A DNA stretch of 64,000 bases from Polytrichum commune (taxonomy: Eukaryota > Streptophyta > Polytrichopsida > Polytrichales > Polytrichaceae), in the NCBI GenBank assembly GCA_950295325.1, contig OX485807.1, forward strand, positions 31,155,666 to 31,219,665. Direction: 5' to 3'. Under the pieces are notes generated by a model. It saw only the letters and a list, made by a program, of their open reading frames with translations. It searched no databases and was not told the origin of the DNA. The position numbers and the translations under genes were made by a program. Below are positions 47,588 to 62,775 of this stretch, one piece after another; positions within the stretch are counted from its first letter, which is position 1, and each line of letters opens with the position of its first letter.

Positions 47588-48487
47588 TAGTACATGCGGT
47601 AGAGGGTGGGAGTCAAGGGAGAGAAGGGATTGTTGCATACACGAGTTGTACCTCTCTTCCATCCAACATTAAAAAAAAACTTGACCTCTATAGGTTTGTG
47701 GTTTATTCATTTCAAATGACATGGACTAGACTCGTTTGGGGTTTTCAAAACGAATGTCGGTGTCATACCAACTAAAAAACTTAAATTCGGACTGCATAGT
47801 ATTTCAAGGTTTTTGTGTCAGATGAATGAGAGGTACACTCATATGTGATAATCCCCCCTATTCGGAGTCAAAGAGGCCATATAGATCCCATGTTGGTTCG
47901 AGCAAGAAAGCAAATAAGGTATACAAGTCCTCGTTCGAGAGCTTGTAGATAGTTGGGTGGTGTCGTGGTTGTTTGTAACCCGAGTAGGGGCAGGAAGGCA
48001 TCACCCAACATAAAAAGTTGACCCCCTACAAGTTTGTGGTTGATAGTACATGCGGTAGAGGGTGGGAGTCAAGGGATTGTTGCATACATGAGTTATACCT
48101 CTCTTCCATCCAACATAAAAAACTTGACCTCTATAAGTTTGTGGTTTATTCATCTCAAATGACTTGGACTAGACTCATTTGGGGTTTTCAAAACTAATCA
48201 TGGTGTCATATCTACTAAAAAAATAACATTTTAACTGCATAACATTTCAAAGCTTTTGTGTCGGATGAATGAGAGGTACACTCATATGTGATAATCCCCC
48301 CTATTCGGAGCCAAAGGGGCCATATAGATCCCATGCTGGTTGGAGCAAGAAAGCAAATAAGGTACACAAGCCCTTGTTTGAGAGCTTGCAAATAGCTAGG
48401 CGGTGTGTGACCGCTTGTAACTTGAGTAGGGGGCAGGAGGACATCACCCAACATAAAAAAATTGACCCCCTACAGGTTTGTGGTTGA
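47588..48487. repeat. Tandem duplication, unit about 456 bp
   Basis: Copy 1 is 47588-48043 and copy 2 is 48044 to about 48487. Both run from 'tagtacatgcggtagagggt' through 'tgagaggtacactcatatgt', 'cggtgt/gggtggtgt' and 'aggggcaggaag' to 'gtttgtggttga'. Copy 2 lacks a few small blocks. No protein is encoded. Parts of the unit recur at 49030-49215, 54310-54480 and 5560-5600, so it is one locally amplified member of a dispersed family. Confidence 0.85.
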
Positions 48488-48781
48488 TTCATCTCCAACG
48501 ACTTGACTAATTCGGAGTCTTTATAACAAGAAAACGGTAAAACCATGAGGCTCTGTCCTTTACTATGAAATACTATAATTGTAGTTGTCCACTTTGCTCA
48601 TGCCAATCCATGGTTATTCACTATACCAAACCTTTCTTGGATTTTTGGCACCTTCTTCTCAAATGCGGGTCAAGGATTGAAGCTACTCATTTATCACTCG
48701 AAAATTTTAAAATGAATAATCAAGAACTGCCGAAATAACTATAGTTAACTAGATTTCTTTCAATATATTTTAGGGAGCAAT

Positions 48782-48783
<2 letters not shown>

Positions 48784-48820
<37 letters not shown>
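48784..48820. repeat. (GA)n microsatellite
   Basis: About 18 GA units. Confidence 0.95.
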
Positions 48821-48823
<3 letters not shown>

Positions 48824-49029
48824 ACATTAAATAAGGTGGACCAAAAATAACAAGAACAAGTAACGTTCAAGTGTGAACGCAAAGTGGTTAGGAAATTTGC
48901 TCTTGAAACGAAGAAGTTGATGCATAGTCTCTGTCCTACTGTCCTACAGACAATGCCAACAAACTAATTTCAATGTCATATCAATTCAAAAATAACATTT
49001 GGACTGTATATTAACTCAGGGCTGTTATT

Positions 49030-49480
49030 TTTGAATGAAAGGGAGGTACACTCTCGTATGCAATAGTGCCCTCTTTTAGGAGTCAAGAGACCAGATAGAT
49101 CCCATATGGGTTGGAGCAAGGAAGTGGAGCAGGTATAGAGGGCCTGGTTCAGGGTGGAGTAGGCAGCTGGGTGGTGTAGCGGCCACCTGTAACCTAAGCA
49201 GGGGCAGGAAGGTGTGGACGTGAACACCTCGGGTATAGCCCTCGGCCGCGGGTGGGGTGGCCTGCCGTACCCCTAAATCCCGTGGACTGCGTGGTGGAAG
49301 GGGGGGCAGGCGCGGGTAACCGAGTGACGCACTCTGCCTTCTGTGGGCAGTTGGAGAGATCGCCAGCTTGGGTGTTGGGGAACGGTCACTCTGTTCGGGA
49401 TGCTCCAACGAACCACCTTCCCATTTTGGAATCTAATCCCCCCTCCTTTTTCCCACATGGTTCCATTTTCGGGCATTTCC
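49030..49480. repeat. Dispersed repeat copy with GC-rich right part
   Basis: 49030-49215 matches the 456-bp unit ('agatagatcccata', 'ggttggagcaag', 'ggtggtgtagcggcc.cctgt'). It continues into a clearly GC-richer block (49190-49400) that the tandem copies lack but that has a partner at 54470-54730. Confidence 0.65.
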
Positions 49481-49760
49481 AGTGGTAGCTTTTATTTATT
49501 TAGGGTGTGTGTTAGTCATGTAACATAAACATATATGTTTTCTGAATCCATCCGTACATATGTGAATTAGTTTACCTTATATTTTTGCTGTGAAAATTTG
49601 AAGTCAATCGGACCACATTTGAAGTTAATTGGACCATAATTGTTATGTGAACTAGCTTACCCTATATTCTTGCTATAAAAATTTGAAGTCACATAGCTTA
49701 GGTTGGTTGACATATGAACATAACTTTCATTGAGGGGGGCAATTGGAGAAAACTCTAATA

Positions 49761-49794
49761 TTAATTAATTAATTAATTAATTAATTAATTAATT
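49761..49794. repeat. (TTAA)n microsatellite
   Basis: About eight TTAA units. Confidence 0.95.
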
Positions 49795-52700
49795 GTTTCA
49801 TGACCATTTTGGCCATACCACAAATTTTTGATAGTCGGAAACTTTGCCATAATATATTTTGTGGTTGGCAAATGAGTTGCTCCCAAATATTGGGTCTTTT
49901 TTTTAATGAGATCTAGATGAAGTCCGTCACTCTCAAAGTTGAAGGGTCACATGAGGACATTCACCCTTTGATGAAGAGTACCGTACTTTAAGGGCAGCTT
50001 CGGCACATGTTAGCCGAATAATTAATTAAAGTTCAAAAAGTAGGTTCGGCACCTAAAAATAGTATATTCATATTATCGGCAATTTTCTATTTTAATTTTT
50101 AAAAATTCAGCCTAAATTCATTTTTAATTTTCTATTTAAGCTTATATCTTGTACATCTCTCTTGCATTGAATGACAAGTAAGATGTGAGTGAAGAGTTGA
50201 GAATGCTCTGTGCTTTATGCAAGTAAAGTGGAGTTGTGTTCAACAATGCATATGGGATATGTAAACTTTGAGGCGAAGCACCGAGTTAGACTTCATTTTT
50301 ATAACACGCATAACTTTTGCATAGAGTCTTCAAATGACATAAAATTTCTTGGAGGTGAAAGATTACTTGATTTCTAAACTTTTCTTAGACCAACAAAATT
50401 CCAAAAAAGTTGATCTTCTATGCACAAATGAGCTCCGAAAAACTGTTATGAACGCATTTTAATTTTTTGATCTTTACACGGCTGCAATGTTTTGTCCATA
50501 TCTTTTGCATAAAGACTTATTTTGACACAAAACTTGTTGGAGGTAGAAGAAGGATTGATTTCTCAACTTTTGTTAGTTGGACAAAATTCTATAAAACTTC
50601 ATCTTCGATGCTCAATTGGACTCCAAAAATTTGTGTACAACACATTTGAAAAGCCTCACCTAGAGTCTTGCTGCTTCTTAACCCATATTCTTTGTGGACT
50701 AATGTAAGTGAGCTTGATTACAAAAGGAGCACCTTCTCTCTTTCAAAATTCACATATGCTTCCACTGTAAGTAAAACTCTAGTGAGAAGTAAAAATTTCT
50801 TACTTTTCGGCAATTTTGAAAAATAATTAATTTTATATTCGGCAAAAAATGCCAATAACTTTCCAAAAATTTGCATCTATTTTTAGAATTATTTTGTGGC
50901 GAACCTGCCCTTCATGTATGGTAAGCAACATGTGCACTCATTTTTTTGCCAAATCCATCTGGTCAAGTTGTGCACGACCGTCATCTTGTCCTAAAGGAAG
51001 AAATAGAAACCAACCCAAATTGGGCATCGTATGTGAAAGACATTGGCTCCTACATTTGGGTAGTTGATGGGACCGCCTCCCAAAACAAGCAAATCCAAAC
51101 CAACAAAAAATCCTACATGCTTGGAGTATTAATTTTTATATGTTATCTTGACCCACATGGTAGTGGGCTCCACCCTACATTAGTAGGTACCTTCTATTCA
51201 TGCATATTGCCGCCTAGTGGATCACAAACCCCATTTTGGGTTGCGTGAGCATTTAAGGATCAAAAACCTCAAGCACCACATCAAGCACTAGCCCTCCCAT
51301 GAGGACCTAGAGTTGAGGCAAGAATGTAAGACCTTCACAAGTGTTGCATCCAACCCTTGTGAATGTTGCTTCTAGTTTTAGCTATGAGGGTGTGAGGAGC
51401 CTCATTAACAAAAACCGATGGTAAGGTAGATGAGTGATAAGGCATTTGGCTTTCTTCAAAGACTATCCAACAAGGTACCCCGCCATGATTGAGGAGCTTT
51501 ACCCGGTTTTTAGGAAAAACTCTGGTTATCTGGTAAAGCCATGTAGGGGTGGGCCTTAAGGTATGTGGGTGTTATTTGGTTCATTTCCAATGTTCTCCAA
51601 CTTCTACCAAGTAGATTTACACAACAAAATTCATGTTGCATTAGCAAATCTACAATGTAAACATCTGTAAAAACTAGATTGAATATTGGAATTCCCCTTA
51701 TTTAGTTGTGGTTATCAGAATTGCATGCTTGTTGAATTCTTAATTGGATACATAGGTCCCCCCCAATTGTGTTCACCATCGAGTGTAGAGTAGTTATTAA
51801 TATTTAAAGATGTAGTCCAATGTCTTTTAACATGTGTCTATATGATGTTTGCTCTTTGATCCTCACCAAAACCACATACAAATCAAATTTTGGGGTCCAA
51901 TTAAGAAACGGACCACTTAAGACCCATCTACCTTATTGCAAAAAAAAATGAGAGGTTCTTATGAAAAGTGTTAAAGACTGTTTTTATTGATGTTGCCTTT
52001 ACGAACATACACTTTATTCACGCCGGCCCCTTGCTTGAAAGGGGTTGGTGTTTCTATCTATCTATTGATGTTGCCCTAGAGTAGAAGACCTCTCACTTTT
52101 CTTTCTCTCACCCATAAGTTTGTCCTGACCAAATGTGGAAATTAGATACTCATTTTGGATGAAACTAAGTTGACTTTAGATAATTAAAGGCTTTGTGATG
52201 CTCCATCCAATCATTGATGACAATATATGATTTAGGTAGTAGAAAACAAAAACCAAATAGTTTATTTTATTAGAATTTATGTTTTATTGTCAAATATGTA
52301 TTAATTTAAATGTGGGTATGAAGACCGTTTATTTGTTGTTTATTTGTTTTAACACCTACAAGCCTCAATACATGCAATGTCTTGAGTGTATTCCCAACTG
52401 ACATGCCAATCTCCAACTTCACTCACACAACTCTCTCCTTTGGATGTACACTATTTAACCCTTGGAACGATATTTCTTTTAAAATATCATTAGAGTTATC
52501 CGTAAAGCCTATTGAAGAGGGATGAAACCATGGGTTTGATCCTTCTTTGAGAAAACTTCCTATTCAAAGCTCGTTAGCTCATTGTGTATTGGAACTTATT
52601 TTAGAAGTTGGGTGAAACTTTTGGGACCTCCACTTTCCACCTTCTAAAACCTTTCAAAGAATTTTAAGATATAAAATAGGGTATACACATGGGACACAAT

Positions 52701-54280
52701 GTCCTATATCCTAGACTGGTATGTGCCATGTTGGTCCATCCATCCTAAAAGGATAAATTGGAACCCCGTTTTTTAATAACCTGACACCACTCTTTATGTA
52801 TAATAATTTAAGAATTGAGAAAACTTGAATGACTTTGTGTTAATTCTCATAAACTCAAGCTTTGGGACTACTCCAATGGTTTAATATGCTTTACTTCACG
52901 AATAACTCTATTAGTGTATCCCTACTAGACAAGATTGGAAACCACCCCTTTGGTCAATTGCAACCATAGAAAAGATGTGTGATGAAGTGCACATGATTAT
53001 ACCTAGGCAACCCCGATGTCAAAAGATATATCCACAAAAGACTCCTTTGACGAGATATTATGTTGGACCACACTATAAGTGATTGCATCTGCTTGGGTAA
53101 TTACTACTCCGAGTAAAGCTACAACATTTGTGTTCATATCACCATGTCACATACTGAATGTCAAAGAAAATGCCATCTTAGACAACATGAAAGGGATGGG
53201 TGGAGCTTTCAGTTTCTGGAAACACAATACACTTGGAGGAAATAAATGTGTTTCACTTGAGCTTATTGTTGAGATCTATTCATCCAACGGGCAAAACCTT
53301 ATGTGCGTAGCACTGTATTGCTATAGATTTTAGAACTTAATTTTTTTTTTACGTTCCTTAGAAGTAGTGCATGTTCTGGCTATCAAAAATACATGAATCA
53401 AGGAGTCAATGTCAAAAAGTATATGGGTTGATTTTTGGTATAGTCACAGAGTTGAGTAGGAATCTACCTGAAAAAATTGTCAAGTGACCATCATTCCACC
53501 AGGAATTAGGTAATCGGACAAGCAATACCCTGTTGCATTTTCTGTAGCAATAAATGTCCCAAGACAAAGACTAGACAATAACAAGACACCGTCCATGCTT
53601 TTTCACTCTCATTGGAGTGCCAACATTGTGAGACGAGTGATGAACTTGGGTGAACTGTATCATTACATGATACAGTCCATAATATCTCTGAAACTCGAGG
53701 TTTTGATCTTATCTTACCAGCTGTCATGTAATGAGTTTAGAATCTTGGATTGACCATCATTGAAGAAACACATAAACAACGTCCGACAGAAAGATTACAG
53801 GCAAAGGTGTTGCCGATCTCTCCATATATAATTCATCATTTGTAATTTAATCCTTCAACCAACAGTGAGATTGCGGAGCAGAGGTTAAGAATTCATGAAA
53901 GCCTAAAACACACTACGTCTGAATCCATGTCCACCTTTTTTTGTCCAGCATCATCTTTTGTACGTTTTCAAGTTGCTCTACGTGAACACAACAGTCACAA
54001 GCACACAAGCGCCCCCTGCCACCAGTACAAACGCTCGCCTGCTAATGCAAAGCCTAGATAATTAAACGAGTTCCCATGAATCTGTTTGCAAAGAAGAACA
54101 GGTACCCTATGCAGCACTGACATGATGGGCAGGATCCAATACCAAGGCCGAGGGTGCCAGTGCAATTGGCTGGAAAGGCCACACCCCAACATTTGCCTCA
54201 TCCTATGAGACACAGACGAGGCGGACAGCAAAGTAACATTAACAATTGCAGGCGCGCACTATCGATCCGAAGGGGCAAGC
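49795..54280. other. Gene-free region
   Basis: No gene supported. Short plus-strand frames at 50849-51248 and 53079-53333 read as protein-like for 60-90 codons without recognisable motifs. 51560-51660 and 51930-51960 repeat 855-950 and 280-330. Confidence 0.35.
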
Positions 54281-54289
54281 ACCCTCCTT

Positions 54290-54735
54290 CCACTTCACAA
54301 TCCCAAGAGTCTGGTAACAACACAGGCGGTGGAGCGTGGGAGTTGACAGGAGCCTCACAGAACCCATATGGGTTGCAGCGTAGGTGTAGAGCCTCTTTAT
54401 ATTCCCTGGTTTGGACCTTCACAGTCAGCTGGGTGGTGTAGCGGCCGCCTGTGACCTGAGTGGGGGCAGAGAGGTGTGGACATGGGGCGCCGGGTATGGG
54501 CCGTCGGGCGCGTGTGGAAGGCCTGCCCACTCCAAACCCGGAGTCACCAGCGAGGTCCGGCCGGAGGGCTGGGCGGCGCGGGTGTTAGAGAGGAGGGCAC
54601 CGCGTGAGGCGGGCAACCGAGCAGCGCACACTTCCCACTTTGGGTAGTGGAGGGATAACGGGCTTGAATGTTGGCCGGCGATCACCCTGTCCGGCATGTT
54701 CCCATGAACCACCTTTCCTTTTTGCAGATTACACA
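54290..54735. repeat. Second GC-rich dispersed repeat copy
   Basis: It shares 'gctgggtggtgtagcggcc', 'cctgtgacctgag', 'gggggcag', 'aggtgtggac' and the closing 'tgaaccacctt' with 49030-49430, in the same order and strand. The open frames on both strands are shadows of the high GC content. Confidence 0.65.
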
Positions 54736-55109
54736 CCGTAGTTGGTTATTTCGTTTTACAACAAGCCAAATCATCAATTTGGAAATCTAAGTTCGAGATA
54801 CTCCTTCCACAAGATGTTTAAGTTAGTCATAAATTGAACAAAAGACAAAGACCGACCTAATTTTAATTTTGGAATTTGAATGCCCTCATACAAACCCAAG
54901 GCACATAGTCCAATCTCATGTAAACATATATCTTGGGACCAACGAATAAGAGGAAGGAGCTGAAGGACATTGTGTGGTGTACATGGTTGTCAAGATCCAC
55001 ATGCATCTCTGTTGACATCAAATGCATCCGTCATACTTTTCACGTGCCCAGGAGTGCAAATTCGTTAGATATGATGTGTGCCTTGGTTTTGTACTAGGGT
55101 ATTTGGTTG

Positions 55110-55247
55110 AGGGCCCATTTACATATGATTTCACTCTATACTTGAGGATTTGTGACCACACACTACATGATTTTGGAGGTATCTTTAAACACTTTCTTTT
55201 GGGCTCTCACAATTTCATGGTCAGGGCTTGTGTGTGAAGTGGCCTTC
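55110..55247 (-). mobile_element. Partial MITE of the AGGGCCACTTCACACA family
   Basis: Read on the minus strand, 'ggccacttcacacacaagcc', 'tgaccatgaaattgtgagag' and 'tccaaaatcatgtagtgt' follow the left half of 9489-9773. The far end is missing. It sits close to the SMC5 fragment. Confidence 0.6.
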
Positions 55248-55548
55248 AGAGCTTTCACAAAAAAATCCCAAGAACTCAGCATATATTTGATTATTGCAAT
55301 CTACGCATACATGCGAGATTTGAAGGAGGTAGGCGGCCTTCCCTTTAAATTTAGGGTTAGAAATACATCCTTAGATGCAAAATCATGTTTCAGAAGTTAT
55401 GATAGTTGTTGGCCATTTAAGCTTATCCTTGACATCTCGGGTCAGTCAATTCAACTGAACTCAATTTTACTCCTTCATGACTTGTAATGATCCAGGCTTG
55501 TTCGAACCATTCTCTAGAGGTTAGATGAGTAGCAACCCTAATGTTTAC

Positions 55549-57009
55549 GTTGACGGATTCGATCTCTGCCATGCATAACTTCTCTGCCTCCAGATCAGTT
55601 TCCAAATTCACAATCTGTGGATCCATCGAATGACTTAACGTGGTGAATGAGTTAGTGCACAGAAGAATGTAGTGTGGAGAATTCCTACACAAGCATGACA
55701 AACATACCAACAACAAGCTGCAAACACTAGAGTTGCGAAGTCAGTACATTGAGGGCAGAGTTCTGTGAATTTGGTGGAGGCCATCAATTAATATTTCCCA
55801 TCACATGCACTCACTCTACAAACTAGTAGCATTTTGGCCAACATTGCCAACAGGTAAAGCCTTCATGTTCAACGTTACCAAGTTATACAACTCACTGATC
55901 AAACCTATTACTGTGAGCTGAAAGTTAAGTGGGTAGAAAATACTGTGACCCACTGTGCTTTTATATATGGGTTGCAAATTAGGGTGACCCACAATAATTT
56001 TGAGCTTAACTTTATAGGACTTTAGGGTTATGTGTCCTCATCTTGGAACAATGTCGCAATATGGGTCATAGGATTTGAGGTGGAGAAGCAAGTAGTTTGG
56101 TTTTGGTGGGGATTATCCTAAAATCTACTATTAATATAAATGATGTGGCATTTTCTTACAGAGAAAAATATTTGGCATTGTCACAATATTTCATGTGAAT
56201 GTAACTATTATTAATTCCATGTTGCTCATTCTAAACATATGATATTGTGTGCTCAAAAATAGCGTGGGTCAAGAAAGTTACATTGACCATAATTACCATG
56301 GTAATGTCAACAATTATTGTGGGTCCCAGTAATAGGTGTAGTACATTGATACGGTGCCCAATTATCCAAATTTTAATGAAGTCATGATCATGGTTCAACT
56401 TAGAGGTCAGTCTATAATTTGGGACTTGCTAACAATCAATATTTACAAAGGATGGTCAAATAAAATCGTACACCAAGAAGGTCAACATGAGAAAACATGA
56501 ACACCTGCAATATATTGGTTTACCTGCAAGGAATTAGAATATGATTTAAGGCAAAAGATTTCTTGTTGTCAGGGATAGGATAGAGGACCTGCTCACACCG
56601 CCGCTCAAATTCCTCAAGAACACCAAGATTGTTATAGAGAACAACATTTGCCTTTGCCAATGTGTTGTGAATGTCTTCCTCCAAGTCTTTAACTGTTTTT
56701 GGCATCTACACAAGACAAGTTGAGATGCTTTATTATTCACATGTGGTTTACATCATTGACGGAGTCAAACACATGCTAAAACCTTTACTAACAAGTTTGG
56801 TCCCTCTGTGAGATGTTTTTTGCCTAACGTTAATGGCGTACATGACTTATCTCTTCACAAAGAGACATGACTTATGTAATTGAAAACATCCCAACATTTT
56901 AATACCACTTTGAACAATTCTTGCAGCTGTGGGGTAATTTCTGCAACTTGCTCTGTAGCTTCTTTAGCTCAAAGCAACTCACCTCTATACTTTTCTGTTT
57001 CCCTCTTGC
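55549..57009 (-). pseudogene. SMC5: SMC5 gene fragment (structural maintenance of chromosomes 5)
   Basis: SMC5 is an ATPase of the SMC5/6 complex in DNA repair. Three phase-0 exons can be read on the minus strand: 57009-56909, 56705-56589 (MPKTVKDLEEDIHNTLAKAN... VLEEFERR) and 55614-55549 (IVNLETDLEAEKLCMAEIESVN). They correspond to the late coiled-coil region, where plant SMC5 has a P-x-T-x-x-x-LE-x-x-I-x-x-T-x-x-x-AN segment and an LE-x-(E)YE-R motif. The first exon has an in-frame TGA (after ...YRGELL, codon at about 56971-56973), just before AKEATEQVAEITPQLQELF. The ATPase head and hinge exons are not found on either side, so this is a broken internal piece and not a working gene. Family identity is recalled from known SMC5 sequences, not searched. 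Confidence 0.7.
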
Positions 57010-60922
<3,913 letters not shown>

Positions 60923-61332
60923 TCACCAGAACATACTGAGTCAAGCTCAAGTACAACATAACAAGTTGCAGGGTTTAACAAATGCTACAAAAAAATCACA
61001 AGTCCAAAAGTTCAATTAACTGTGCTAAGGGTGCAATAATCTACATTCACCAATTTCCTTCAACACCACATCCTTACACACATGTTCATCGGAAGTGTGA
61101 GCATGTGTGAAAGGATGAAACTCATACCTCAGTGCCGGCAATCCCCATTGCCACTCCAATGTCTGCAAGCTTTAGTGCAGGAGCATCATTCACACCATCA
61201 CCTGCCATAGCCACTACTTCCCCTGCCTAGCTCCTTCAAAATGCGAACTATGTCTTGTTTGTGCTTTGGCTCTGCTCGTGAGAATACACGGCCCCCAGTG
61301 CCATAGAGGATCCTCCTGCGCTGCTCTGGAGG

Positions 61333-61340
61333 GAGCTCCA
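61333..61340. repeat. 8-bp target-site duplication, left copy
   Basis: GAGCTCCA, identical to 62768-62775 on the other side of the element. Removing the element plus one copy joins the exon halves in frame across FMEL and PPEQRRR. Confidence 0.88.
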
Positions 61341-61582
61341 CTCGGGGGGTGCACCTTTCATTAAAACCTAGAATCACGTGCGTTCATTGCATACTCTAAA
61401 AACCCCCTATATACAAGTTATTTTTTGTGAAATGAAGTAATACACATACAATTGCAACAATAAATATACAAGTAACAATATGTATACACAAAAAAAATCA
61501 ATTCATATATAGTCATTAACATAAGTATACAAATATATTTTTGAACAATAATCAACCCCTATAATATGTATAACAAAATATC

Positions 61583-62145
61583 CTAGCTTTCATCAGCAAA
61601 GTCGTTGAAAACTTTTTCATCTCCCGGATGTAATTCATAAACATTTGATTCACCAATATATGTCATTATAGCCAATGCAATTATTGTCTCTAAGTCTACC
61701 ATCAAATGATCAATAAGATCATATGTCCAGTTGTTGTTAGCCCCTTTTTGATACCAACATAAACCAATCTCCACGTTTGATGGACAGTCCATCAAGTCAA
61801 TTGGATCCCTTTACTCCACCCCACGATTACCAAACTTCCTCCGCATCCTATAAACTCTCCCAACAAACCAAACCTTAACTCGAGTAGGTTTTTTTGGCCT
61901 ACCTCGTTTTTTCACAGTTTTAGCTTCAGGTGTGTTCAAAAAACACACAACACAGTCACAACCAAGCTTTAACAAAGTGTCATGGTTTCCAACACTCAGG
62001 AGTTTAGGCTTCATATATAATATGCCAGCTCTAATTCGAGTCAACCAATCTTTACACAAAGAAGGATTGCCATTCAATTGACTAACAAGTGTACTTTTAA
62101 AAATTCTAGGCTCCCCTACATTACATAAGCCACAGCTGACTTTGC
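61583..62145 (-). pseudogene. Unrecognised element ORF with Cys cluster and AT-hook
   Basis: I do not recognise this protein. On the minus strand one frame runs from about 62145 to 61583 (about 187 codons) with a single TAA at 61810-61812 (after FGNRGVE). It lacks an evident ATG and opens after a TGA. Visible parts are KCKVSCGLCNVG (C-x3-C-x2-C), STLVSQLNGNPSLCKDWLTR, GCDCVVC (C-x-C-x2-C), a KKRGRPKKP AT-hook that would bind minor-groove AT DNA, then WFVGRVYRMRRKFGNR. After the stop an acidic part reads DHLMVDLETIIALAIMTYIG and ends NDFADES. A Zn-binding, DNA-binding function for the element is a guess from these motifs. Confidence 0.45.
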
Positions 62146-62305
62146 ATTTGATAGAGAGGGAATTTCAAAACGAGGCCATGACAATGTCAGGACTTTCGGA
62201 GATTCCCACGGCAGTAGTAACCGCAAGGACGATGAGAAGCGCTGGAAGCAACGGGTGAAAGAAGGAAAAGTAAAGCAGTTGTCGGCAAAAGAAGCAGGCT
62301 ATGCG

Positions 62306-62392
62306 AGAAGAGAAAACAAAAACCTTCGGCGCCCGACTAGAAGAGAAAACAAAAACCTTTAGTGCCCGACAAAAAGAGAAAACAAAAACCTA
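62306..62392. repeat. Short tandem repeat, about 34-bp unit, 2.6 copies
   Basis: 'agaagagaaaacaaaaacct' followed by 'gcgcccgac' occurs at 62307 and 62339 (as 'agtgcccgac'), with a partial third copy at 62373. It lies inside the 61341-62767 element, upstream of its ORF, where transposon terminal or subterminal binding sites are often repeated. Confidence 0.7.
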
Positions 62393-62767
62393 GGGATGGG
62401 AGGGGAAAAGGGTCCTTGTTACTTTGAGCTGAACAAATCATTTCAGAACCCTAATACCGCCTCTTTCCCCGATATTACCTTGATACCTTGTACATGGTTC
62501 ATACTACCCTATAAGGTTGCTAACAAAAATCGTTAATCCTAGTTAATCCTAATTTCATCCAATATGAAAACTTATGATATGTAGTATAGTAACACTACCA
62601 TACAAGTGCAATTATTGTATACTTTTTAAAGGCCTTCCATATATGTACGTAACTATAAATTATAACATGTATACCATATGTATACGTAATACGGCAAGGT
62701 CCAAATTAATACCCCTCCTGTGCACTCACATATACTCGTACATGTTTAGTACAATGCACCCCCCGAG

Positions 62768-62775
62768 GAGCTCCA
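62768..62775. repeat. 8-bp target-site duplication, right copy
   Basis: GAGCTCCA, identical to 61333-61340; on the minus strand this is the F-M-E-L coding site of the ATPase exon. Confidence 0.88.

Larger units (their letters stand above)
61341..62767. mobile_element. 1427-bp TIR transposon inside an ATPase exon
   Basis: Perfect 13-bp TIRs CTCGGGGGGTGCA (61341-61353, inverted at 62755-62767), flanked by an 8-bp target duplication GAGCTCCA. Eight-base duplications are made by hAT elements, among others, but the ends are not the usual CAGGG-type hAT ends, so the superfamily is uncertain. It carries one ORF-like region on the minus strand (about 61583-62145) broken by a stop, and a 34-bp tandem repeat (62306-62392). 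No DDE transposase was seen. It may be a non-autonomous derivative, or an element with captured host sequence. Confidence 0.85.

Noticed and set aside
49076-49488. Overlapping frames in the GC-rich block
   Set aside because: They occur on both strands, are not shared between the two repeat copies in frame, and follow base composition.
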